From: an uncultured Anaerolineae bacterium
GTDB lineage: Bacteria; Chloroflexota; Anaerolineae; Anaerolineales; Villigracilaceae
NCBI GenBank assembly: GCA_903854805.1
Contig: CAINXK010000170.1
Coordinates: 1 to 23,790 of the forward strand
Direction of reading: 5' to 3'
DNA length: 23,790 nt
Under the pieces are notes generated by a model. That model saw only the letters and a list, made by a program, of their open reading frames with translations, was not told the DNA's origin and searched no databases. The translations under genes and the position numbers were made by a program. Positions 7,121-14,542 of this stretch are shown here, piece after piece; position 1 is the first letter of the stretch; every line of letters starts with the position of its first letter.

Positions 7121-8764
7121 ATGCAATCAGAATTAAAAGTCAGAAAGATCTTAGGTCGAACATATCTGAACGAAAATCGACTCGCAGAGGCGTTGGAAAT
7201 TTTCAGCAAAATCTTGCTGGATTATCCCGACGACCTTGAGACTCTTCTGATTCTTGGTAATTGTTACCTCGCAAGCGGTGATGGCAAGACTGCCAGAAAA
7301 ATTTATCTGCATGCCCAAAAGCTGGATCCGGAAAATAAAAATATTCAACGCCAGATCAGTATGGCTGATGAGATTGAGGATAGTGGAGCTGAGGAGCTTG
7401 CTCCCACCGATCTCGCTGCTGTTGCTCGCTTACTTCAACGGCTCACCGGTAAAACCAAGACCATTGATGAAAATGATATTGTCAGAGCTGCGGTCTTACT
7501 TGATAAGATCATAAACAGTGACAGCCCTGCCGAGTTGGTTTCAAGACATTTGGATGAAATCGATGAGCTTATGCCAGCCTTACTCGAATTGAATATTCGG
7601 CAGGCGTATGCCGACGGGAAACCTGACCTGGCCCAGGCTTTAAAGGCTCTGCAGCTCAACATTGATCATCAATTGGTTTCCAAGGAAGATGATGAACTTT
7701 TGAGCCAGGATAATACTGATGCGGTCGCACTTAAGTTTAAAGGTAATATCTTATTGCTATATGCCGATATGGAAGAAAAATCTAATCGTATGACACTGCT
7801 CAAGCCTGCTCTGGAATCTTATGGCTGTCTGGTCACCGAAAAAGGTGAGTATATTCCGGGCCGTGATCCTGTGCCAGATGTTGTCATTACCAGTAATCCC
7901 CATACGAATCCCAGGCTGCTGGAAAGCCTGTCAGCTTTATCCGCTGCGGATATTTCAGTAATTCTTGATCTGGATACAGACTTTGAAAAACAGCCGATTT
8001 CTCACCGCGATTACAGTACAAAAGGGTTGGGGACCCATACTCGTGGAAGCGCCTATACATCCATGATGCTTCTGGCTGATATGATAACCGTTCCATCTGA
8101 TATGCTGGCGACAGCTTTGAATGGTGTAGCTCAAAATATCAGTGTAATTCCGGATGGGTGGTCTCGACAAAATGAGTTATGGCAAAAAAGCGCCCCTCCT
8201 CGCTCAACCATCAATATTGGTTGGGTCGATTCCAGTGGTCAGTTGGAAGACCTGGCACTCATTCGCCGCTATATCATCCGGATCATTCGCGAATTTCCCA
8301 ATACGCGCATTGTTATAATCGGTAATCCCCAGGCTTACCGATTATTTGAGAACTTACCCGAACACCGGCGTATGTATCTGCCACTGGTTGCTTCCGAGGA
8401 ATTCCCCTATTTACTCAGTCAGATCGATATCCTGATGGTTCCGTTGCGTAATACACCTTACAATATTTCTTTCCCCGATACGATACTTGTGGAAGCGGGT
8501 GCAAAAGGTATCCCCTGGATAGCGTCTCCGATCCCTTCATTTCGCCGCTGGGTGGCGGGAGGTATCATTTCCGAGTCTCTGGATGAATGGCACCTCAATC
8601 TAAGACACCTGGTCATGGATCGAGACCTGCGTAACAACCTCGCAAAGGCTGGACAGTCCGCGGCCAAAACGAGAGAAATGAGCCAGTTAGGTCGATTATG
8701 GTTGGATCTTGTCACCCAGGTAACTCACAAAGGTATCTCATTTCCACGTACGCAGGAAAATTGA
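7121..8764 (+). CDS. TPR-containing glycosyltransferase (GT4-like)
   Basis: A 547-residue soluble protein. Residues 7-74 form two TPR units (GRTYLNENRLAEALEIFSKI, then LGNCYLASGDGKTARKIYLH). A helical linker follows (95-200), then a GT-B-like part: VPDVVITSNP, a strand at ISVILDLDTD, VIPDGW, and a C-terminal half with NIGWVDSSG, RIVIIGN and DILMVPL. FPDTILVEAGAKGIPWIASP is the nucleotide-sugar-binding block typical of GT4 enzymes. Sugar donor and acceptor cannot be told. TPR-glycosyltransferase fusions often act on proteins. It heads a tight operon: the next gene starts 30 bases downstream with its own GGAG site. Its C-terminal motif closely parallels that of the next gene (PWIAS followed by SFR). 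The ATG at 7121 has only a weak ribosome site; the start is not certain. Confidence 0.8.
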   Translation: MQSELKVRKILGRTYLNENRLAEALEIFSKILLDYPDDLETLLILGNCYLASGDGKTARKIYLHAQKLDPENKNIQRQISMADEIEDSGAEELAPTDLAAVARLLQRLTGKTKTIDENDIVRAAVLLDKIINSDSPAELVSRHLDEIDELMPALLELNIRQAYADGKPDLAQALKALQLNIDHQLVSKEDDELLSQDNTDAVALKFKGNILLLYADMEEKSNRMTLLKPALESYGCLVTEKGEYIPGRDPVPDVVITSNPHTNPRLLESLSALSAADISVILDLDTDFEKQPISHRDYSTKGLGTHTRGSAYTSMMLLADMITVPSDMLATALNGVAQNISVIPDGWSRQNELWQKSAPPRSTINIGWVDSSGQLEDLALIRRYIIRIIREFPNTRIVIIGNPQAYRLFENLPEHRRMYLPLVASEEFPYLLSQIDILMVPLRNTPYNISFPDTILVEAGAKGIPWIASPIPSFRRWVAGGIISESLDEWHLNLRHLVMDRDLRNNLAKAGQSAAKTREMSQLGRLWLDLVTQVTHKGISFPRTQEN

Positions 8765-8794
8765 TGCCTACCTATTTGTATTTGGAGCTCTAAA

Positions 8795-9877
8795 GTGATC
8801 GTCACCTATGTTCACTCTGTTTGTCCAGCAGATCAATTCCGTGTTCAATTACGTTGCCGGAACTTCGCTGACGCGATTAATCGTATGGGTTGGCACACCG
8901 CGAATTTATTGGATATAAACTCCTTTATTCAAAATACACCAGAAGCCCAGCGTATTTGTGCCGGCTCGGATTTACTGGTTGTTCATCGCTATTTATATGG
9001 GCCTGTCCTTAGGGCTGTGCAGTATTGGAAGGCGCGTGATAAAAAAGTGGTCGTGGATTTTGACCAGGCCGTCAATTTTCTTGCACCAGATTCCCCGGGT
9101 TATTCATTCTGGGTGGATGGGATGCCGCTGGAAAAATGTTTTAATGGGGACAAAAAATCTGATACCGTCATTGACCCGGCACCATTGGAACAATTTAAGT
9201 GGGGGCTCGGCCTGGTGGACGCTGCTTTCGTGCCTTCTTCTCGTCTTGCCGATGATTGGGCTCATTACACGAGTGTCTTGGAGATCCCGGATTATCTCAA
9301 TACGGACCAGTACCCGGCTTTGAAACAGGATCATGGCGCTGAAATCTGGATTGGGTTGTGCAGTGGCGCTAGAAATCCCAGTTTGGCAAAGAGTGGTTTA
9401 ATAAAAGCCATGGAAAATATTTGTCGCAAATACCCAGATGTTAGACTGGTTTTATGCGATTCTGGGCAGTTCCAAATCGGTGATGTGAACATTCCCCCAT
9501 CCCAATTAATCTTATATCCGACGGTATTATTCGAAGAATGGGCCAATATTCTTCCAAAATTGGATATTGGTCTGGTTCCTCTTCATGGAGATTATGATCT
9601 TCGTGCCAGTTGGATCAGTTTGCTTGAATTTATGGTATCCAAAATTCCATGGATTGCCAGCGATCTGGTATCATTTCGTCCGCTGTCTTCTTACGGTTCC
9701 TTGGTTCAGAATTTACCCGCTGACTGGGAAAATGTAATTTCGAATTCTGTCGATCATCTCGGCGTTTATCGAAAAAAAGCGGCCGGGGAACCATTCTTGT
9801 TTGCTCTTAGCCAGGATATTAATGGTAACATTGATAAGGTGCTAAGACTTTATACTACTATCCTCAACCAGGCATAG
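8795..9877 (+). CDS. Glycosyltransferase, GT-B fold (GT4-like)
   Basis: A 360-residue soluble protein starting at GTG (8795), with GGAG at 8784-8787 seven bases before it. The N-terminal half has a Rossmann-like start (MIVTYVHSVCPADQFRVQLR), GSDLLVVHRYLYG and KKVVVDFDQAVNF, typical of acceptor-binding domains of GT4 relatives. The C-terminal half has IWIGLCSGARNPSLAKSG, VRLVLCDSG and LDIGLVPL, followed by SLLEFMVSKIPWIASDLVSF, which holds the conserved Glu of the donor site. It shares this closing motif with the upstream gene, suggesting common ancestry or matched substrates. No signal peptide or membrane segment is evident. The spacing of 30 bases before and 14 bases after indicates one operon. 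The target is unknown; flagellin or another surface glycan is possible from context only. Confidence 0.8.
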   Translation: MIVTYVHSVCPADQFRVQLRCRNFADAINRMGWHTANLLDINSFIQNTPEAQRICAGSDLLVVHRYLYGPVLRAVQYWKARDKKVVVDFDQAVNFLAPDSPGYSFWVDGMPLEKCFNGDKKSDTVIDPAPLEQFKWGLGLVDAAFVPSSRLADDWAHYTSVLEIPDYLNTDQYPALKQDHGAEIWIGLCSGARNPSLAKSGLIKAMENICRKYPDVRLVLCDSGQFQIGDVNIPPSQLILYPTVLFEEWANILPKLDIGLVPLHGDYDLRASWISLLEFMVSKIPWIASDLVSFRPLSSYGSLVQNLPADWENVISNSVDHLGVYRKKAAGEPFLFALSQDINGNIDKVLRLYTTILNQA

Positions 9878-9891
9878 GGATCAGGTCTAGG

Positions 9892-10725
9892 ATGACAAAA
9901 TCAAGCTCAAAATTGAATGCAGAAGGATGGGAAGTCACTCCTCCACCATCCAACAAGGTAAAACCCCCTTTCATGATCCAGATCCCGGAGGGGAGATTTT
10001 TGATGGGCACCAGCGATGATGACATCAAGATGTTACAGTTAAAAGAGTCAGACTGGGCTTATGAATGGTCTGATAACGATCTTTTTGCGGCCGAGCGACC
10101 GCAGCATTTCGTTTCCCTGCCGGCTTTTGAAATTGCGCAATATCCAGTTACGAATGGCGATTATCACACTTTTATCTGGGATGTGGGTCACCGTCTTCCA
10201 CGGAATTGGACCGGTTTTACCTATCAAGAAGATACACAAACCCATCCGGTTGTCGGAGTGTCAAAAATTGACGCTGAAGCTTATATTACCTGGTTGAACA
10301 AAAAAACCGGCCTGATTTTCAGCTTACCAACCGAAGCACAGTGGGAACGCGCAGCACGAGGCGATGACGCTCGCATTTATCCGTGGGGGAATACTTTTGA
10401 TCCTTGGCGCTGCAATACGGCCGAATCTGTAAAAAAGGGTACAACAGCCGTGGGTGAGTATTCTCCAGGTGGCGACAGCGTTTGTGGAGCGGCAGATATG
10501 GTTGGAAACGTATGGGAATGGACACAATCGTTGTTTATGCCTTATCCCTATCGACCGGATACTGACCGCGAAGATTTCAAACCAGCTGGGCGATATGTGG
10601 TCCGAGGCGGCGCTTGGTACTATACTCGCAAGTTGGCTCGCTGTGCTGCCCGAGAGGGAATATTAGCAAACCACCTTTCGCCTTCCATCGGTTTTCGTCT
10701 GGCTCGTTTGACGCCTGGAGTCTAA
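9892..10725 (+). CDS. FGE/SUMF1-fold protein lacking the formylglycine-generating cysteines
   Basis: A 277-residue protein with the full FGE-sulfatase (SUMF1/EgtB/PvdO) domain: MIQIPEGRFLMGTS (28-41), ERPQHFVSLPAFEIAQYPVT, VVGVSKIDAEAYITWLNKKT, LPTEAQWERAARG (145-157), YPWGN, GAADMVGNVWEWTQS (199-213), VVRGGAWYY (236-244), and SIGFRLAR. In true formylglycine-generating enzymes two copper-binding Cys follow RGGS. Here the segment RGGAWYYTRKLARCAAREG lacks both, and Cys251 falls in the RxAAR position instead. It is therefore probably not a sulfatase activator. Members without these residues serve as other oxygenases or as C-type-lectin-like binding scaffolds. No signal peptide. It is the third gene of the glycosyltransferase operon, so binding or modifying the glycosylated target is a reasonable guess. 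Confidence 0.88.
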   Translation: MTKSSSKLNAEGWEVTPPPSNKVKPPFMIQIPEGRFLMGTSDDDIKMLQLKESDWAYEWSDNDLFAAERPQHFVSLPAFEIAQYPVTNGDYHTFIWDVGHRLPRNWTGFTYQEDTQTHPVVGVSKIDAEAYITWLNKKTGLIFSLPTEAQWERAARGDDARIYPWGNTFDPWRCNTAESVKKGTTAVGEYSPGGDSVCGAADMVGNVWEWTQSLFMPYPYRPDTDREDFKPAGRYVVRGGAWYYTRKLARCAAREGILANHLSPSIGFRLARLTPGV

Positions 10726-10764
10726 TCGGGACTAACCAGGTATTTGCTGCTGGTTTCTCATTGA

Positions 10765-10806
10765 AAATCGATCCCGCCTGATCATTTGATCAGGCGGGAT
10801 CGATTT
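10765..10806. terminator. Bidirectional hairpin between convergent operons
   Basis: A 19-bp perfect stem (10765-10783 with 10788-10806) with loop ATTT. The outer end is AAATCG...CGATTT, so it is T-rich on both strands. It lies 39 bases after the FGE-like gene (plus) and 27 bases after the histidine kinase gene (minus). Confidence 0.75.
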
Positions 10807-10833
10807 CGGTTTGTCGTATCGCGTTGCCGGGTC

Positions 10834-12477
10834 TCAATCTCGGCCACGTTCGATATCGGGTATGATAATAATAAATTTTGCACCTTTCCCTGGTTCCGAA
10901 TCAACATCGATGTTGCCGTGGTGGTCTTTAATTACCTGCAAGCTGACAGATAGTCCTAATCCGGTACCTTTTCCTGCTTCCTTGGTGGTAAAAAAAGGTT
11001 CAAAAATTCGTTTCTTATGCTCAGGTAAAATTCCCTTGCCGTTATCCGCAAAAACAACCCGGAACTCATTACTCTCATAACGAGTCGAAATTGATATTAT
11101 CCCTGCGTTTGATTCGAATGCGCCCAGCGCATTTGTGATCAGGTTGATCCAGACACCTTTTAATTGGTTTTTGTTTGCAAAAATGGCGGGAATACCTGTA
11201 TCCATGTCCAGCTTGATCGTGATGGAACGGTTGTTGATTTCGTATTGAAGCATGGAGATGGCATCTTTAATTGTTTCATTAAGTGATGCTTCCTCGAACT
11301 CATCGTGCTTTTCTTTGCGTGCGCTTTCCAATAAATTGCTGACGATTTTCGCGGCTCGCATTCCGGCAGTTTCGATCAATTTAAGCGAATCAACAGTATA
11401 TTCATCTGCTTCTGACAGATCTCGCAATAATAACTGCGCATTGGCAATAATCGCAGCCAGGGGGTTGTTGATTTCATGGGCCACATTTGCAGCCAGCTGT
11501 CCAATCGATGCCAGCTTCTCTGATTGAATCAGGTTTGCTTCCAGTATCCACTTTTCAGTGATATCTTCATCGAAGATGATCACCTGATTGACATAATTTT
11601 GATTTTCTCGGATGGGGATGGTTGTAATCTCCCAGTGGATAAAGGTTTCCTGTGGGCCCCATTCGCGCAGGTTCCGAACAGCCGGAATACCTTCGAATGC
11701 TTCGCCTACCCGGCAGAGTGGGCATGGGCTCGAGTTTCCGAACAATTTCTCATAGCACTTCCCCCCGACCAGCTCATAAGGTGCTTTATTAACTCTCTCA
11801 CTTCGGCGACTGTTAATCGCCATGATGGTATAGGAACGGTCAACGATATACACACACGAAGGGATATTATCAAAAAAGGTTCGAAGCGTGTTTCGAGAGT
11901 TCAAGATCTCCCATTGGCTTGCCTCAAGATCAGCATTACTCACAATTAATCGTCGGTTATGCTCGACCGCATAAATTGCATTGGCCAATCCTTTGATGAT
12001 GATCTCTAATATTTTTTTTCTTCTTTCATTCATCAAATCGAACAATGGATTGATGAATACGATCACCCCAAGAATTTTTTTATTAACGCTGAGTGGAACC
12101 AGGAGCGCTTCTCGAATAGGAGTGGTAAATGTATCATATATGAGGGGATCGGGCTCGGAGTTGGAAAGCGTTTTTTCATCCACGAGAAGAATGTCTTCAG
12201 TGAGCTGATTGCAGAGGCTGCTGTTTTTGATCAGAAAAGAGTCTTCATTTCTCCAGCTGTGTTCGGCGCCGAGCAATTTTTTGATTGCCAATTCTGGGTT
12301 TTCAAAATCGAATAAGATTAATAGGGTCTCATCGGATTTTACATAATCGCTGATATTGCTGACGGCGTTGACCTGTAGAGTATTTTGATCGATATGCCTG
12401 TTCTGTTCATTGACTAAAGTCTCGAGGATCATCAGCTCGGTTGATAGATCGTTATTGTCATTCGTTATATCTTGCAT
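10834..12477 (-). CDS. Cytoplasmic sensor histidine kinase (GAF-PAS-HisKA-HATPase)
   Basis: A 547-residue kinase without membrane segments, so it should sense a cytoplasmic signal. Residues about 30-175 look like a GAF domain (REALLVPLSVNKKILGVIVF). A PAS domain follows at about 195-310 (FFDNIPSCVYIVDRSYTIMA). It contains Cys241, Cys252 and Cys255 in the pattern KCYEKLF...SPCPLC, seen in many PAS domains and possibly redox- or metal-linked. The HisKA phosphoacceptor is H334 in NVAHEINNPLAA. The ATPase domain has the N box around N445-N449 (WINLITNA), the G1 box DNGKGI (478-483) and the G2 box GKGTGLGLS (502-510). All catalytic motifs are intact. The likely partner is the response regulator encoded upstream on the same strand, although a strong hairpin lies between them. 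The ligand is unknown. Confidence 0.93.
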   Translation of the reverse strand: MQDITNDNNDLSTELMILETLVNEQNRHIDQNTLQVNAVSNISDYVKSDETLLILFDFENPELAIKKLLGAEHSWRNEDSFLIKNSSLCNQLTEDILLVDEKTLSNSEPDPLIYDTFTTPIREALLVPLSVNKKILGVIVFINPLFDLMNERRKKILEIIIKGLANAIYAVEHNRRLIVSNADLEASQWEILNSRNTLRTFFDNIPSCVYIVDRSYTIMAINSRRSERVNKAPYELVGGKCYEKLFGNSSPCPLCRVGEAFEGIPAVRNLREWGPQETFIHWEITTIPIRENQNYVNQVIIFDEDITEKWILEANLIQSEKLASIGQLAANVAHEINNPLAAIIANAQLLLRDLSEADEYTVDSLKLIETAGMRAAKIVSNLLESARKEKHDEFEEASLNETIKDAISMLQYEINNRSITIKLDMDTGIPAIFANKNQLKGVWINLITNALGAFESNAGIISISTRYESNEFRVVFADNGKGILPEHKKRIFEPFFTTKEAGKGTGLGLSVSLQVIKDHHGNIDVDSEPGKGAKFIIIIPDIERGRD

Positions 12478-12803
12478 TCAATTTCTCCAGACGAGGCGAC
12501 GATAGAAGTTCTGTTAAGTAACTTGGTCTCACAGATCAGAATTATCTTCCAGTTTTGTTGAACAGTATGATAACGGTCTCTCTCCCGAAACTTTCCGGAC
12601 TTGGATGAGATGGTATCTGCTAAAAAAGTATTTGCTTGTGTTGAGCGGTTCCCAATGCTTTGGTTTCCGGCCAGGTTTTAATGATTGAAATTTGTTTTCG
12701 CAATATACAGGCCGAGGAAATTTTCGATTAACTAATCGAAAATTTCCTCGGCCTGTTCCTGTTTCGGGTCTATTAGAAATCTCGAATTACCCAGGAAACA
12801 GGT
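12478..12803. other. 326-base gap between response regulator and histidine kinase genes
   Basis: No gene seen. It contains the 22-bp hairpin at 12708-12755 and about 230 bases of untranslated sequence before the kinase start. On the minus strand GGAG (12489-12486) lies 8 bases before the kinase ATG. I found no consensus promoter that I would defend. Confidence 0.5.
12708..12755 (-). terminator. 22-bp perfect hairpin after the response regulator gene
   Basis: Arms 12708-12729 and 12734-12755 are perfectly complementary with a 4-base loop. The outer end is GC-rich (CAGGCCGAGG) and the inner part AT-rich, with no clear U-tract outside the stem. It begins 48 bases after the response regulator stop. 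It may terminate or stabilise that transcript, splitting the two-component pair into separately controlled units. Confidence 0.55.
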
Positions 12804-13586
12804 TTATATTCCTTCATCAACCTGTATTGTATATCCGTATCCTTGTATGGTTTTGATAAACACAGGGACTTTTGGATCTTCTTCGATGGATTCGCGTAGA
12901 TTCTTAATATGTACTCGAACCAGATCCGCGCTGCCTGTATCACTGGGATAATCCCACACCTCATCTAACAATTGTGACGGTGAAAATATCTTATTAGGGT
13001 GGGTCATCAGGTGGTAGAGTAAAGCATATTGGACCGGCGTGACACGAAATTTTCCTTTGATTGGACTGCTGAAAATATAAGTGCGTGTGTTTAATGAATA
13101 ATCGCCGATGCGGATGATATGGTTTTCGTCAGAGGAGCTGAGCGGACGGGTTTTTTGCTCCCCGCTTGCATCTGTACCGGTTTCTGGCTTTGCATCTGGT
13201 TGTTTCAGGTGTTTGGTGCGCCGCAGGATGGCATTTATCCTTAAGAGCAGTTCATCTACATTAAATGGTTTTCCTAAATAATCGTCCGCTCCAACGCTCA
13301 GGCCAATAATTGTGTCTTCAACTTTAATTTTTGCAGTTAAAAACAAAACAGGCACGTCTTTGAGCAGCGCATCCTCGCGCATTTCTTTGCAAACGGTATA
13401 CCCATCCATTCCGGGCATGATTACGTCCAGGATTACAAGATCAGGAATCTTTCGGCGGGCAGCACGTAAACCAGCCACCCCGGTGTTTGCCAATTGAACA
13501 CGATACTCTCCCCCGCGCAGACAACGTTCAATCGTCTTTGCTACGATTTCGTCATCTTCGATAACCAATATATTCGCAACACCCAT
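12804..13586 (-). CDS. OmpR/PhoB-family response regulator
   Basis: A two-component transcription factor of 260 residues from the chosen start. The receiver domain (about 4-118) has the acidic pair in VIEDDE, the phospho-acceptor Asp54 in DLVILDVIMPG, the conserved Thr in LFLTAK, and Lys in GKPF. An acidic, Ser-rich linker follows (about 128-155). The C-terminal winged helix (about 160-258) has the usual VTPVQYALLYHLMTHPNKIF, LLDEVWDYP, VRVHIKNLRESIEEDP and IKTIQGYGY. I chose the ATG at 13586 because the receiver begins directly after it and GAGG lies 6 bases upstream; an in-frame extension to 13637 has no ribosome site. It is likely the partner of the kinase encoded next on the same strand. 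Target genes are unknown; the divergent neighbour at 13973 is a candidate. Confidence 0.94.
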   Translation of the reverse strand: MGVANILVIEDDEIVAKTIERCLRGGEYRVQLANTGVAGLRAARRKIPDLVILDVIMPGMDGYTVCKEMREDALLKDVPVLFLTAKIKVEDTIIGLSVGADDYLGKPFNVDELLLRINAILRRTKHLKQPDAKPETGTDASGEQKTRPLSSSDENHIIRIGDYSLNTRTYIFSSPIKGKFRVTPVQYALLYHLMTHPNKIFSPSQLLDEVWDYPSDTGSADLVRVHIKNLRESIEEDPKVPVFIKTIQGYGYTIQVDEGI

Positions 13587-13706
13587 AATGAACCTCGATT
13601 TTCCTGACTCCGCTGTAGTGCTTCCTACAGATAACATTTCCCTTTGGTTTAATAAAGTGACAGGAATATTTTACCAGAAATTTACCCCGTTTTTACGATT
13701 ATGTTT

Positions 13707-13735
13707 TTGCCTTCTAATAGCGCTGCTGGTATAAT
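13707..13735 (+). promoter_or_regulatory. Extended -10 promoter toward the Y1-transposase-like gene
   Basis: TTGCCT (13707-13712), a 17-base spacer, and TATAAT (13730-13735) preceded by TGG (extended -10). This is a strong match to the vegetative consensus. It would start transcription near 13742, giving a leader of about 230 bases before the GTG start at 13973. The region 13587-13972 otherwise contains no gene and is shared with the divergent response regulator. Confidence 0.6.
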
Positions 13736-13972
13736 AATTAATGTATTACTTTGTACCGTTTTGTTAATCTGAAGATTTTTCTGGTTACGGCATGCAATCA
13801 ATTACTTAGGATCGATTTCACAAAACCCTTTCCCTGGTTGGTTATTGTGGAGAGTGGCCCGGTTTGACAGGCAAAAATAATCCCGGTTGGCTTTGATTAT
13901 TTTGATCATGCCCCGTATTATTGGAAATTGAAGCCAGCACCTTTATGAAAAAGAACTACTAACGAGGTTTGA

Positions 13973-14542
13973 GTGAATTACTTTGAGTCTGCATCTCCTG
14001 AAACGGAACAAATGCAAATTGGGCAAAAAGAAAGTCAATTCAATACGACCTCACGCGTAAACTTTGTCTCCTCCGATTCAAAGCTTGAAGAGGATCATTT
14101 ATCCACCGGTCTGATTTCTGACGCGGGTGTTCAGAGGGATGTTTTGCATCAAAACCCGAATGAATTATCCTATGCGTGTTTGCTAATTCCCCGTTTCAGC
14201 GATCATTATTTGACCGGTGACATAACCTTCAATCTGCCGGTCTGGATGAAGGAAATATGTGTATCCTTCGGTTGGCGCCTAGAATCTGTAATTGTTCGCC
14301 CCGGCTATCTTCAATGGGCGATTTCGGTTCCGACAACAGTAAATCCGGCACATATCATGCGTATCACCCGCCAGCACACCTCGCAAAAGATTCTGAACGA
14401 GTTTCCTCGCTATAAACAACAAAACCTTTCCGGCGATTTCTGGGCACCCGGCTATTCAATGCTATCAGGAATTGAGCTGCAATCACCTGAAGAAATCAGT
14501 ACCTTCATTCAGCTTACCCGTAAACATCAGGGCATTTATTAG
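13973..14542 (+). CDS. Y1 (IS200-like) transposase-fold protein with lost catalytic residues, probably domesticated
   Basis: A 189-residue protein. Residues 1-65 are polar and look disordered. Residues 66-186 follow the order of blocks in IS200/IS605 TnpA (Y1_Tnp): a first strand, LTGDI (80-84), a helix ending MKEICVSFGWRL (92-103), a strand with ESVIVRPGYLQWAISVP (104-120), an NPAHIMRITRQHTSQKILNE helix (124-143), GDFWAPGYSML (154-164), and a final helix SPEEISTFIQLTRKHQG. In active enzymes the central strand holds the HUH motif (DHVH); here PGYLQW (110-115) stands there. The catalytic Tyr of the last helix (YIxNQ) is replaced by Phe178. Single-strand nicking is therefore not expected. A role in binding hairpin DNA or RNA is possible. 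GTG start with GAGG five bases before it. It has its own promoter and lies between a two-component system and the A2M gene. Confidence 0.72.
   Translation: MNYFESASPETEQMQIGQKESQFNTTSRVNFVSSDSKLEEDHLSTGLISDAGVQRDVLHQNPNELSYACLLIPRFSDHYLTGDITFNLPVWMKEICVSFGWRLESVIVRPGYLQWAISVPTTVNPAHIMRITRQHTSQKILNEFPRYKQQNLSGDFWAPGYSMLSGIELQSPEEISTFIQLTRKHQGIY

Noticed and set aside
6852..7126. Two ~77-codon frames on opposite strands before the TPR-glycosyltransferase
   Set aside because: They overlap each other and the leader element, lack ribosome sites and domain signals, and have start and stop positions unrelated to neighbours.
9892..10725. Diversity-generating retroelement target
   Set aside because: The FGE/C-type-lectin fold is typical of such targets, but no reverse transcriptase or template repeat is present in the window.
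13587..13637. N-terminal extension of the response regulator
   Set aside because: Adds 17 residues before the receiver with no family match; a GAGG site is correctly placed for the ATG at 13586.
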